This document shows positions 24,579 through 31,975 of a stretch of DNA of 36,271 nucleotides, piece after piece. Made by a program: the position numbers and the translations under genes. This stretch comes from an uncultured Clostridia bacterium (GTDB taxonomy: Bacteria > Bacillota > Clostridia > Christensenellales > Borkfalkiaceae), in assembly GCA_944367415.1 (NCBI GenBank), contig CALVWN010000070.1, forward strand, positions 1-36,271, given 5' to 3'. How positions within the stretch are numbered: position 1 is the first letter of the stretch; every line of letters starts with the position of its first letter. Under the pieces are notes generated by a model. That model made no database searches. It was not told the DNA's origin and worked only from the letters and a program-made list of their open reading frames with translations.

Positions 24579-26467
24579 CCATTCAGGAATTGGACGCCAT
24601 CCGCAAGAAGAAAAAACCGCTCATCGACGTCAGACGCGTCGTGCGCGAACAGGGCGAAAAGCTCGCCAAGCAGACAGGCTACAGAAAGCAGGTGCTCGTC
24701 TGCGGCGGAACGGGCTGCACCTCCTCCCACTCGATGAAGGTCATCGAGCAGCTGGAGACCTCCCTCAAGGAACTCAACATAAAGGACGTGCTCGTCGTCA
24801 AGACGGGGTGCTTCGGGCTTTGTGCGCTCGGCCCCATCATGATCGTCTATCCCGAGGGCGCGTTCTATGCGCAGATGACCCCCGAGCACGCCAAGACGGT
24901 CGTCGAGCAGCACCTTGTAAAGGGCGGCTCCATCGTCAAGGAGCTCTTATACCAGGGCACGGTCGCCGAGGACGGCACCATCATCCCCTTCGCGGAGACG
25001 CCCTTCTATAAAAAGCAGATGCGCATCGCGCTGAGGAACTGCGGCGTCATCGCCCCCGAGGACATCGAGGAGGCGATCGCGGCGGGCGACTATGCGGCGC
25101 TCGAAAAGGTGCTCACCTCCATGACGCCCGACGACGTCATCAACGAGATGCTCGCCTCGGGGCTGCGCGGCAGAGGCGGCGCGGGCTTCCCGACGGGCAG
25201 AAAGTGGTCGTTCGCAAAGGCGTCGCAGGGCGACATCAAGTACGTCTGCTGCAACGCCGACGAGGGCGACCCCGGCGCGTTCATGGATCGTTCCGTGCTC
25301 GAGGGCGACCCCCACTGCGTGCTCGAGGCAATGACCATCGCGGGCTATGCGATCGGCGCCCATCAGGGCTACATCTATGTGCGTGCGGAGTACCCCGTCG
25401 CCGTCGAGCGCCTCAGGATCGCCATCAAGCAGGCGCGCGAATACGGGCTGCTCGGAAAGGACATTTTAGGGCTCGGGTTTGATTTCGACATCGAGATCCG
25501 TCTCGGCGCGGGCGCGTTCGTCTGCGGCGAGGAGACGGCGCTCATGACCTCCATCGAGGGGCACCGCGGCGAACCCCGTCCCCGTCCCCCCTTCCCCGCC
25601 GTCAAGGGCCTGTTCGGCAAACCCACCATCCTCAACAACGTCGAGACGTGGGCAAACGTCAACCCCATCATCGTCAACGGCGCGGCGTGGTTCGCCAAGA
25701 TCGGCACGCCGACGTCGACGGGCACCAAAGTGTTCGCGCTGGGCGGCAAGATCACCAACGTCGGTCTTGTCGAAGTGCCGATGGGCACGACGCTGCGCAC
25801 CATCGTCGAGGAGATCGGCGGCGGCATCCCGGGCGGCAAGAAGTTCAAAGCGGCGCAGACGGGCGGCCCTTCGGGCGGCTGCATTCCCGCCGAGTGCATC
25901 GATACCCCCATCGACTACGACAGTCTCATCGCCATCGGCTCCATGATGGGTTCGGGCGGCATGATCATCCTCGACGAGGACACCTGCATGGTGGATATCT
26001 CCAAGTTCTATCTCGAATTCACCGCCGACGAGAGCTGCGGGAAGTGCACCCCCTGCCGTATCGGCACCAAGCGCCTTTTGCAGCTCCTCACCAAGATCAC
26101 CGAGGGAAAGGGCGAGCCCGAAGACCTCGTCAAGATCGAGGAGCTTGCCTCGCACATGAAGCAGTCCTCGCTGTGCGCGCTCGGACAGTCCGCGCCCAAC
26201 CCCATCCTCTCGACGCTGCGCTATTTCCGCCAGGAATACGTCGACCACATCGAGAAGAAGCACTGCGAGGCGGGCGTGTGCAAGGCGCTCCTGACCTATT
26301 CCATCGATCCCACCAAGTGCCGCGGCTGTACGCTGTGCGCGCGCAACTGCCCCACCCACGCCATCTCCGGCAAGGTACGGGAGGCGCACGTCATCGACAA
26401 GGATATCTGCATCAAGTGCGGCGTGTGTATGCAAAACTGCAAGTTCGGTGCAGTTGTGAGAAGCTGA
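24575..26467 (+). CDS. hydB: [FeFe] hydrogenase NuoF-like flavoprotein subunit HydB
   Basis: This 630-residue protein has four parts. The first is an N-terminal thioredoxin-like [2Fe-2S] domain (CGGTGCTSS and KTGCFGLCALGP). The second is the NuoF core, with GLRGRGGAGFPTGRKW and NADEGDPGAFMDRS for FMN and NADH and LGAGAFVCGEETALM, then an SLBB region. The third is the ESCGKCTPCRIGTKRLL motif for one [4Fe-4S] cluster. The last is a C-terminal 2[4Fe-4S] ferredoxin domain (CRGCTLCARNCP and CIKCGVCMQNCKFG). This architecture is that of the diaphorase of HydABC, where NADH and, in several species, ferredoxin are used together by electron bifurcation. Bifurcation itself cannot be proved from sequence. 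The start overlaps the hydC stop (ATGA), with GAGGAGG upstream. Confidence 0.95.
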   Translation: MTIQELDAIRKKKKPLIDVRRVVREQGEKLAKQTGYRKQVLVCGGTGCTSSHSMKVIEQLETSLKELNIKDVLVVKTGCFGLCALGPIMIVYPEGAFYAQMTPEHAKTVVEQHLVKGGSIVKELLYQGTVAEDGTIIPFAETPFYKKQMRIALRNCGVIAPEDIEEAIAAGDYAALEKVLTSMTPDDVINEMLASGLRGRGGAGFPTGRKWSFAKASQGDIKYVCCNADEGDPGAFMDRSVLEGDPHCVLEAMTIAGYAIGAHQGYIYVRAEYPVAVERLRIAIKQAREYGLLGKDILGLGFDFDIEIRLGAGAFVCGEETALMTSIEGHRGEPRPRPPFPAVKGLFGKPTILNNVETWANVNPIIVNGAAWFAKIGTPTSTGTKVFALGGKITNVGLVEVPMGTTLRTIVEEIGGGIPGGKKFKAAQTGGPSGGCIPAECIDTPIDYDSLIAIGSMMGSGGMIILDEDTCMVDISKFYLEFTADESCGKCTPCRIGTKRLLQLLTKITEGKGEPEDLVKIEELASHMKQSSLCALGQSAPNPILSTLRYFRQEYVDHIEKKHCEAGVCKALLTYSIDPTKCRGCTLCARNCPTHAISGKVREAHVIDKDICIKCGVCMQNCKFGAVVRS

Positions 26468-26477
26468 GGTGATTAAC

Positions 26478-28202
26478 ATGGCGAAAGACGTAACTTTGAC
26501 CATCAACGGAATTTCCGTCACCGTTCCCGAAGGAACGACCATCCTGCAGGCGGCGCGGAAGGCGCACATCGAGATCCCGACGCTCTGCTATCTCAAAGAC
26601 GTGTCCTGCGTCGGCTCCTGCCGTATGTGCGTCGTGGAAGCGACGGGCGCGAGAGGGCTCGTCGCCGCGTGCGTGTACCCCGTCGCCGAGGGCATGGAGG
26701 TGCGCACCAATACCGCAAAGTGCCGCGAGAGCAGAAAAATGACGCTCGAGCTGCTCCTCTCCAAGCACAAGAAAAAGTGCCTCTCCTGCGAGCGCAACCA
26801 CAACTGCGAGCTGCAGAAGCTCTCTCTCGGCTACGGCGTGGATGAGGATCGCTTCAAGGGCGAGGACTTCGTGCTCCCCATCGACACCTCCGCGCCCTAC
26901 GTCGTGCGCGACAACGACAAGTGCATCAACTGTATGCGCTGCGTGGCGGCGTGCAGAAAACAGCACGTCAACGCGATCGGGCCCATCGGCAGAGGGTTCA
27001 ACGTCCATATCGGCAGCGCGTTCGATATGCCGCTCTACGAGTCGGTGTGCGTCGGCTGCGGACAGTGCATCGTCGCCTGCCCCGTCGGCGCGCTCTCCGA
27101 GCGCTCCACCATCGACGAGGTGTGGAAGGCGTTCGCCGATCCCACCAAGAAGGTGGTGTTCTTCACGGCGCCCTCCATCCGCGCGACGCTGGGCGAGGCG
27201 TTCGATATGCCCATCGGTACCAACGTCGAGGGCAAGATGGTCGCGGCGATCCGCCGCCTCGGCCCCTGCGAAGTGTTCAACATGGACGTGACCGCAGACC
27301 TCACCATCATGGAGGAGGCGAGCGAGCTCATCAACCGCATCAAGACGGGCAAGCCCATGCCCATGTTCACGAGCTGCTGCCCCGCGTGGATCAAGTTCGT
27401 GGAGCAGAAGTACCCCGAGATGATCCCCCACCTCTCCTCGTGCAAGTCGCCCCAGCAGATGTTCGGCGCCCTTCTCAAGACCTATTGGTGCGAAAAACAT
27501 CATATAAGGCCCGAAGATCTCTTCACCGTCTCCGTCATTCCGTGCACGGCAAAGAAGTACGAGTGCCATCGCCCCGAGATGGAGGGCGAGGTCAACGCGG
27601 CGATCACGACGCGCGAGCTGGCGCGCATGATCAAGACGGCGGGCATCAAGTTCACCGAGCTTCCCGACGAGGAATTCGACAACCCGTTCGCGACGGCGAC
27701 GGGCGGCGGCACCATCTTCGGTGCGACGGGCGGCGTCATGGAAGCGGCGCTCAGAACGGCGGCGCATATGCTGGACGGCAGCTTTGAAGTGCTTGATTTC
27801 TTTGCGGTGCGCGGCACCAGCCCCATCAAGGAGGCGACCTACCTCGTCGCGGGACATACCCTGCGCGTCGCCGTCGCGTCCGGACTGGAGAACGCCGTCA
27901 CCCTGCTCGAGGAGATCAAGTCGGGCGAGAAGCAGTACGACTTCATCGAGATCATGGCTTGCCCGGGCGGCTGCGTCAACGGCGGCGGTCAACCCACCCT
28001 CTCGGACAGCGTGAGAAACTCCACCGAGCTGAAGGAGACGCGCGCGAAAGCGCTCTACATGAGCGATTCGCACAACGAACAGCGCCGCTCTTCCGACTCC
28101 CCCGTCATCGATATGCTCTATGACGACTACTTCATCTTCCCCAACAGCCCCAAGGCGCACGAGGTGCTCCACACCAAGTACAAGGAAGACAAACGTATCT
28201 GA
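26478..28202 (+). CDS. hydA: [FeFe] hydrogenase catalytic subunit HydA
   Basis: This 574-residue catalytic subunit makes or consumes H2 at the H-cluster. From the N-terminus it has a plant-type [2Fe-2S] domain (CVGSCRMC), the His-ligated cluster motif HKKKCLSCERNHNC, a 2[4Fe-4S] domain (CINCMRCVAAC and CVGCGQCIVACP), then the H-domain. H-cluster motifs are L1 TSCCPAW (Cys300 as likely proton relay, Cys301 as ligand), L2 IPCTAKK (Cys356) and L3 MACPGGCVNGGGQP (Cys495, Cys499). It ends with the small-subunit-like tail. There is no C-terminal [2Fe-2S] extension as in Thermotoga HydA. Ile354 stands where many enzymes have Met before the L2 Pro-Cys. The ATG at 26478 has GAGGTG upstream. The maturases HydE, HydF and HydG are not in the window. 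Confidence 0.96.
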   Translation: MAKDVTLTINGISVTVPEGTTILQAARKAHIEIPTLCYLKDVSCVGSCRMCVVEATGARGLVAACVYPVAEGMEVRTNTAKCRESRKMTLELLLSKHKKKCLSCERNHNCELQKLSLGYGVDEDRFKGEDFVLPIDTSAPYVVRDNDKCINCMRCVAACRKQHVNAIGPIGRGFNVHIGSAFDMPLYESVCVGCGQCIVACPVGALSERSTIDEVWKAFADPTKKVVFFTAPSIRATLGEAFDMPIGTNVEGKMVAAIRRLGPCEVFNMDVTADLTIMEEASELINRIKTGKPMPMFTSCCPAWIKFVEQKYPEMIPHLSSCKSPQQMFGALLKTYWCEKHHIRPEDLFTVSVIPCTAKKYECHRPEMEGEVNAAITTRELARMIKTAGIKFTELPDEEFDNPFATATGGGTIFGATGGVMEAALRTAAHMLDGSFEVLDFFAVRGTSPIKEATYLVAGHTLRVAVASGLENAVTLLEEIKSGEKQYDFIEIMACPGGCVNGGGQPTLSDSVRNSTELKETRAKALYMSDSHNEQRRSSDSPVIDMLYDDYFIFPNSPKAHEVLHTKYKEDKRI

Positions 28203-28207
28203 CGATC

Positions 28208-28238
28208 AAAAAAGCTGTGCATCCCGCACAGCTTTTTT
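28208..28238. terminator. bidirectional terminator between hydA and the P-type ATPase
   Basis: AAAAAAGCTGTGC (28208-28220) pairs with its complement (28226-28238) around ATCCC. T runs on both strands serve the two convergent units. Confidence 0.92.
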
Positions 28239-28241
28239 CTT

Positions 28242-30797
28242 TCAGATCGCGCAGAATTTTCCGAGCGCCTTGACGCACTCCACGTAGACAAGCGGCAATA
28301 CGGAGAACGCAAAGACGAGCAGCCAGTGCCAGACGGTGAGCGGCACAAGTCCGAAGAGCGCGGCGACGGGCGGTACCGCCGCGATGAGGACGATGACCGC
28401 CGCGCCGAACGCCGTCGTGCCGATGACGAGCTTGTTGACGCCGAGCGCCCTGCTGAACGCCGAAAAACGGCTGCGGCAGTTATAGACGTGAACGATGGTC
28501 GTCAGTCCCATCACGACGAACGTCATGGTCTGCGCGACGGCGAAGGAGGGTGCGACGCCGCCGATCGTGCAGGTCATCCCGATCACGAGGGGTGCGACGG
28601 TCGCCGCCGTAAAGACGATCGTGATCTGCACGATCGCGGAGATCAGTCCGCCCGCAAAGATGCTCTCCCCGCGCCGTACGGGCGGACGGCGCATGATGTC
28701 GGGATCGGCGCGCTCGACGCAGAGCGCGAAGCCGGGAATGCCGTCCGCCGCCACCTTGATGATGAGGATCTGCAGCGCGGTGACGGGAGAGCCCCATCCG
28801 AACATCAGCGCCAAAAGCACGATGGTGAGCGCCGAGAAGTTGCAGCCCAGCATGGAATAGAGCGACTTGCGGATGTTGGAATATACCCGCCTGCCCTCCT
28901 CGACCGCCGCGACGATGGTGGAGAAGTTGTCGTCGAGCAGGATGATATCCGCCGCCTCTTTCGCGACGTCCGTGCCCGAGCCCATCGCAACGCCGACGTC
29001 CGCCGCCTTCAGGGCGGGCGCGTCGTTGACGCCGTACCCCGTCATGGCGACCACCTCCCCCGCCCGCTGAAACGCCTTGACGATGCGGATCTTGTCCTCC
29101 GGCGTCGTTCTGGCGAACACGCGGTATTCGCCGATCACGGCGGCGAGCGCCTCGTCGGAGAGCGCGCGCAGCTCGGTACCGTTCATGATCTTGCCCCCGC
29201 CGTCGAGGATGCCGATGCGCTCCGCGATCGCCCTTGCCGTCGCGAGATGGTCTCCCGTGATCATGACCGTCCGGATGCCCGCCTCCCGCGCGACGCGCAC
29301 CGCCTCCGCGCTCTCCGCGCGGGGCGGATCGCCGATCCCGATCAACCCCGCAAAGGTAAGATCATGCTCCAGCGTCTCTTCGTCGAGCGCGGGGAGGGCG
29401 CAGAATGTCTTATACGCTACCCCCAAAACGCGCAACGCATCGCCGGCAAAGGCATTGTGTACGGACAGGATCTCCCCCTGCAGCGCGTCGTCGGGCGCGA
29501 GCAGAATACGGTCGACGGCGCCCTTCGTCACGGACAGCCACCCCGTCGGCGTGCGATATAAGACGGTCATGAGCTTGCGGACGGAGTCGAAGGGCAGCTC
29601 CCCGATGCGCACCACCCCTTCGGGCGGCACGACCCCTTTTTCTCTCGCAAGACGCACGACGGCGAGCTCGGTGGGATTGCCCGCCTCGGCATCCGCCGAT
29701 GCACTTCCCGCCATGAGAAAGAGGCGCACCAGCTCAGCCTCCCGCGTGCCGAGCGGCGCATCCGCGCCGACCGGCGCGCCGCCCGCCGCCCAGATGCGTT
29801 CGACGCGCATCCTGTTCTGCGTGAGCGTTCCCGTCTTGTCCGAACAGATGACGGAGACGCTGCCGACCGTCTCGACGGAAGCGGACGTGCGGACGACGGC
29901 GCTGCGCTTCGCCATGCCCGCGACGCCGTAGGAGAGCGCGATGGTCACGACGACGGGCATGACTTCGGGGATCGCCGCGACCGCGACGGAGACGGCGACC
30001 ATGATCATGTCGGAGAGCGGCGCCCCCGTCAGCCAGCCGATGAGCAGCGCAAGCAGCGCCCCGCCAAAGGCGACGAGGGAGAGCAGTTTCCCCAGCTTCT
30101 GCATCCGCAGCTGCAGCGGCGAAGGGCGCCCCCGTTCCGCCGCGAGCAGTCCGGCGATGCGCCCGATCTCCGTGCGCTTGCCCGTCTGCGTGACGACGGC
30201 GCGGCACTTGCCCGCGACGATGAGCGTGCCGGAAAACACCATATCCCTGCGATCTGCGGCGCCCGCTCCCTCTTTGGGGCGGAACGCCGCATCCTTTTGC
30301 GCGGGTTCGCTCTCCCCGGTGAGGATGGATTCGTCGGCGGCGAGCGCGTGCGCCTCGGCAAGACGCGCGTCGGCGGGAACGCCGTCCCCCGCCCCGAGCA
30401 GAATGACGTCTCCCGGCACGAGCAGCGCGGCGTCCATCCGCTTCTCCGCGCCCTCCCGCACGACGGTGCAGGTGCGTACGGCATACTTCTTCAGTGACGC
30501 CACCGCCTTCTCCGCCTTCATGGTCTCGCGCACGGACAGCACGATGTTCAGCACGATGATGAAGGCGATGACGACGGGTTCCGTGAGATCGTCCGGGTGC
30601 GCCGTCAGCGCAAGATAGAGGGATAGCCCCATCGCGGCGAGCAGAATGAGAACGGTGACATCCTTGAAACACGCGAGAATGTGAAAGAGGATGCCCCTGC
30701 GTTTTCCGCGTTCCGCCTCGTTGCGGCCGAACGCCGCAAGGCGGCGCGCCGCCTCTTCCTCCGAGAGCCCCGTGCACTGCGCGATCTGTTCGTCCAT
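28242..30797 (-). CDS. P2-like cation-transporting P-type ATPase with altered catalytic and ion-site motifs
   Basis: This 851-residue membrane protein has the P-type ATPase layout: an actuator loop with DESILTGES, phosphorylation motif CSDKTGTLTQN (Asp320), the nucleotide-binding KGA motif, MITGDH, and about ten membrane helices. It resembles Ca2+-type P2A pumps. Several key residues differ. The hinge motif usually TGDGVND reads TGYGVND (Tyr588 replaces the Mg2+-binding Asp). The M4 motif is PEVMP rather than PEGLP (Glu278 kept). The M5 position equivalent to SERCA Glu771 is Ala. In M6 the Asn796 equivalent is Lys681, while Asp685 is kept. It may move another ion or be impaired, so the substrate is left open. 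The ATG at 30797 has AAGGAGG upstream. It has its own promoter and a leader terminator, downstream of a two-component operon. Confidence 0.88.
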   Translation of the reverse strand: MDEQIAQCTGLSEEEAARRLAAFGRNEAERGKRRGILFHILACFKDVTVLILLAAMGLSLYLALTAHPDDLTEPVVIAFIIVLNIVLSVRETMKAEKAVASLKKYAVRTCTVVREGAEKRMDAALLVPGDVILLGAGDGVPADARLAEAHALAADESILTGESEPAQKDAAFRPKEGAGAADRRDMVFSGTLIVAGKCRAVVTQTGKRTEIGRIAGLLAAERGRPSPLQLRMQKLGKLLSLVAFGGALLALLIGWLTGAPLSDMIMVAVSVAVAAIPEVMPVVVTIALSYGVAGMAKRSAVVRTSASVETVGSVSVICSDKTGTLTQNRMRVERIWAAGGAPVGADAPLGTREAELVRLFLMAGSASADAEAGNPTELAVVRLAREKGVVPPEGVVRIGELPFDSVRKLMTVLYRTPTGWLSVTKGAVDRILLAPDDALQGEILSVHNAFAGDALRVLGVAYKTFCALPALDEETLEHDLTFAGLIGIGDPPRAESAEAVRVAREAGIRTVMITGDHLATARAIAERIGILDGGGKIMNGTELRALSDEALAAVIGEYRVFARTTPEDKIRIVKAFQRAGEVVAMTGYGVNDAPALKAADVGVAMGSGTDVAKEAADIILLDDNFSTIVAAVEEGRRVYSNIRKSLYSMLGCNFSALTIVLLALMFGWGSPVTALQILIIKVAADGIPGFALCVERADPDIMRRPPVRRGESIFAGGLISAIVQITIVFTAATVAPLVIGMTCTIGGVAPSFAVAQTMTFVVMGLTTIVHVYNCRSRFSAFSRALGVNKLVIGTTAFGAAVIVLIAAVPPVAALFGLVPLTVWHWLLVFAFSVLPLVYVECVKALGKFCAI

Positions 30798-30812
30798 ACT
30801 TCCTCCTTGAAC

Positions 30813-30866
30813 AAAAAAGGAGCCAACAAACCAACCACGAAAGCCTACGGCTGGTCTATTGACTCC
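30813..30866 (-). terminator. leader terminator (possible attenuator) of the P-type ATPase gene
   Basis: Two 18-nt arms (30819-30836 and 30849-30866) pair fully, with four G-U wobbles, around a 12-nt loop. On the minus strand they are followed by six T, ending 15 bp before the ATPase start codon. It lies inside the transcribed leader, so full-length ATPase mRNA requires read-through. Confidence 0.75.
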
Positions 30867-30868
30867 GG

Positions 30869-30897
30869 GCATCCCCGCTCCGGCGAGCGGGCAATGC
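30869..30897 (-). promoter_or_regulatory. upstream leader hairpin of the P-type ATPase gene
   Basis: GCAT plus CCCGCTC pair with GAGCGGG plus ATGC around a GCCG loop. The hairpin is 5' of and nearly adjacent to the leader terminator. The pair of helices could form a riboswitch or attenuator; I do not recognise the Mg2+, Mn2+ (yybP-ykoY), NiCo or fluoride aptamer cores. Confidence 0.5.
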
Positions 30898-30920
30898 AAG
30901 TTTTTTATTTTATTTTCTCT

Positions 30921-30949
30921 ACCTTATCATACCATGCGTGCTCTGTCAA
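30921..30949 (-). promoter_or_regulatory. promoter of the P-type ATPase gene
   Basis: TTGACA (30944-30949) and TAAGGT (30921-30926) lie 17 bp apart on the minus strand. The start near 30914 gives a leader of about 117 nt. It follows the TIGR04076 stop closely. Confidence 0.78.
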
Positions 30950-30965
30950 GCGTTTTGAACAAATT

Positions 30966-31310
30966 TTAATCCGAATGGGGCGTGTAGTCGATCTCCGACG
31001 GGATGTCCGTCGCCTCGAGCTTGAAGATGACGGGGCGCAGTCCGTCGTTGCAGGAGCAGATCGCAACGCCCGGCTCCCTGATCCAGTCGCCGAAATAGAA
31101 CAGCTCCTTCCCGCCGTGCGCGAGCGCAAAGACATACTGATAGATCGCCTTCCACGCCTCGTCGCACAGCCCGTCGGGCTTGGCGTAGTCGGCATAGAAC
31201 ACCTGCCCTTCCCGCAGCATGGGGCATTTCCCAAGCCCCTCGACGCCGTACTGCGCCGCAAGCTGCGCCTGGAAGGTGCGTGAAAGCACCGTGATCCTGA
31301 CCTTATTCAT
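30966..31310 (-). CDS. TIGR04076 family protein
   Basis: This 114-residue cytoplasmic protein matches the small family TIGR04076 by its pattern: KVRITVLSRTF at the start, GKCPMLREGQVF, DGLCDEAWKAIYQYVFALAHGG, and a C-terminal CNDGLRPVIFKLEA. It has four or five Cys but no CxxC pair, and no known catalytic motif. The family has no established function and is common in anaerobes. The ATG at 31310 shares one base with the response regulator stop (TGATG), so it is translationally coupled to the two-component genes. That makes a role as accessory or target of that system plausible, but this is inference. Confidence 0.8.
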   Translation of the reverse strand: MNKVRITVLSRTFQAQLAAQYGVEGLGKCPMLREGQVFYADYAKPDGLCDEAWKAIYQYVFALAHGGKELFYFGDWIREPGVAICSCNDGLRPVIFKLEATDIPSEIDYTPHSD

Positions 31311-31963
31311 CAGCCGGAAATGACCTCCTTCATCTTGTCCGCCGCCTCCGAACGGGAGGACGCGCCCATCTTTTCATAGATGGAGGAGATATAGTTGCGC
31401 GCCGTGCCGTCCGTGAGCTTGAGCGCCGAGGCGATCTGCTTGTTGGTGAACCCCTCGCAGATCATGACGGCGATCTCCACCTCGCGGTCGGACAGTCCGA
31501 ACGCACGCTTTAACTTGATCTCGCGGTCGGAAGAGACCATGCGCGCCGCGTCGGCGATGCGCTTTGCGATCTTGGCGGGGAGGATGGTATCGCCCTCGTA
31601 GGCATTCTTGATGGCGTCGATGAGCGCGGCGGAGGAAGTATCCTTGAGCAGATACCCGCTCGCACCGTTGTTGATGGCGTTGAGGATATAGTCGCTGTCG
31701 TCAAAGGTGGTGAGAATGAGCACCTTGACGTCGGGATTGCGCCGTTTGATCTCCTGCGTCGCGATGACGCCGTTCATGTTGGGCATCCGGATATCCATGA
31801 GCACGACGTCGGGCGAACAGGTGTCCGTCATGGTGAGCGCCTCGAACCCGTCGGAGGCAATGCCGACCACCTCCAGGTCGGGGCAGGAGGACAGCACGCT
31901 CTTGATGCCGTCCGCCAGAATGGACTGATCGTCCGCAAGAAGTACCCGAATTTTTCTTTCCAT
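31310..31963 (-). CDS. NarL/LuxR-family response regulator
   Basis: This 217-residue protein has a receiver domain with the acidic pocket D11-D12, phosphoacceptor Asp57 in VVLMDIRMPNMNG, a TTFDD switch Thr and LLKDTS Lys. The C-terminal helix-turn-helix (about residues 150-215, with FGLSDREVEIAVMICEGFTNKQIASALKLTDGTARNYISSIYEKM) is of the LuxR type. The start is the ATG at 31963 with GAGG upstream. A GTG at 31975 directly after the kinase stop is less likely. The partner is the histidine kinase encoded just upstream, and the TIGR04076 gene is coupled downstream. Possible targets include the P-type ATPase promoter about 400 bp below the end of this gene, but no binding site was identified. Confidence 0.95.
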   Translation of the reverse strand: MERKIRVLLADDQSILADGIKSVLSSCPDLEVVGIASDGFEALTMTDTCSPDVVLMDIRMPNMNGVIATQEIKRRNPDVKVLILTTFDDSDYILNAINNGASGYLLKDTSSAALIDAIKNAYEGDTILPAKIAKRIADAARMVSSDREIKLKRAFGLSDREVEIAVMICEGFTNKQIASALKLTDGTARNYISSIYEKMGASSRSEAADKMKEVISG

Positions 31964-31975
31964 TTGGTTCCTCAC

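Noticed and set aside
30798-30899. In-frame N-terminal extension of the P-type ATPase from a TTG at 30899
   Set aside because: It would encode the leader hairpins, has no ribosome site, and the ATG at 30797 has AAGGAGG at good spacing.
30798-30914. Known metal riboswitch (Mg2+ M-box, yybP-ykoY, NiCo, fluoride) in the ATPase leader
   Set aside because: The conserved aptamer cores of these classes were not found. The leader is reported as an unclassified terminator-containing leader instead.
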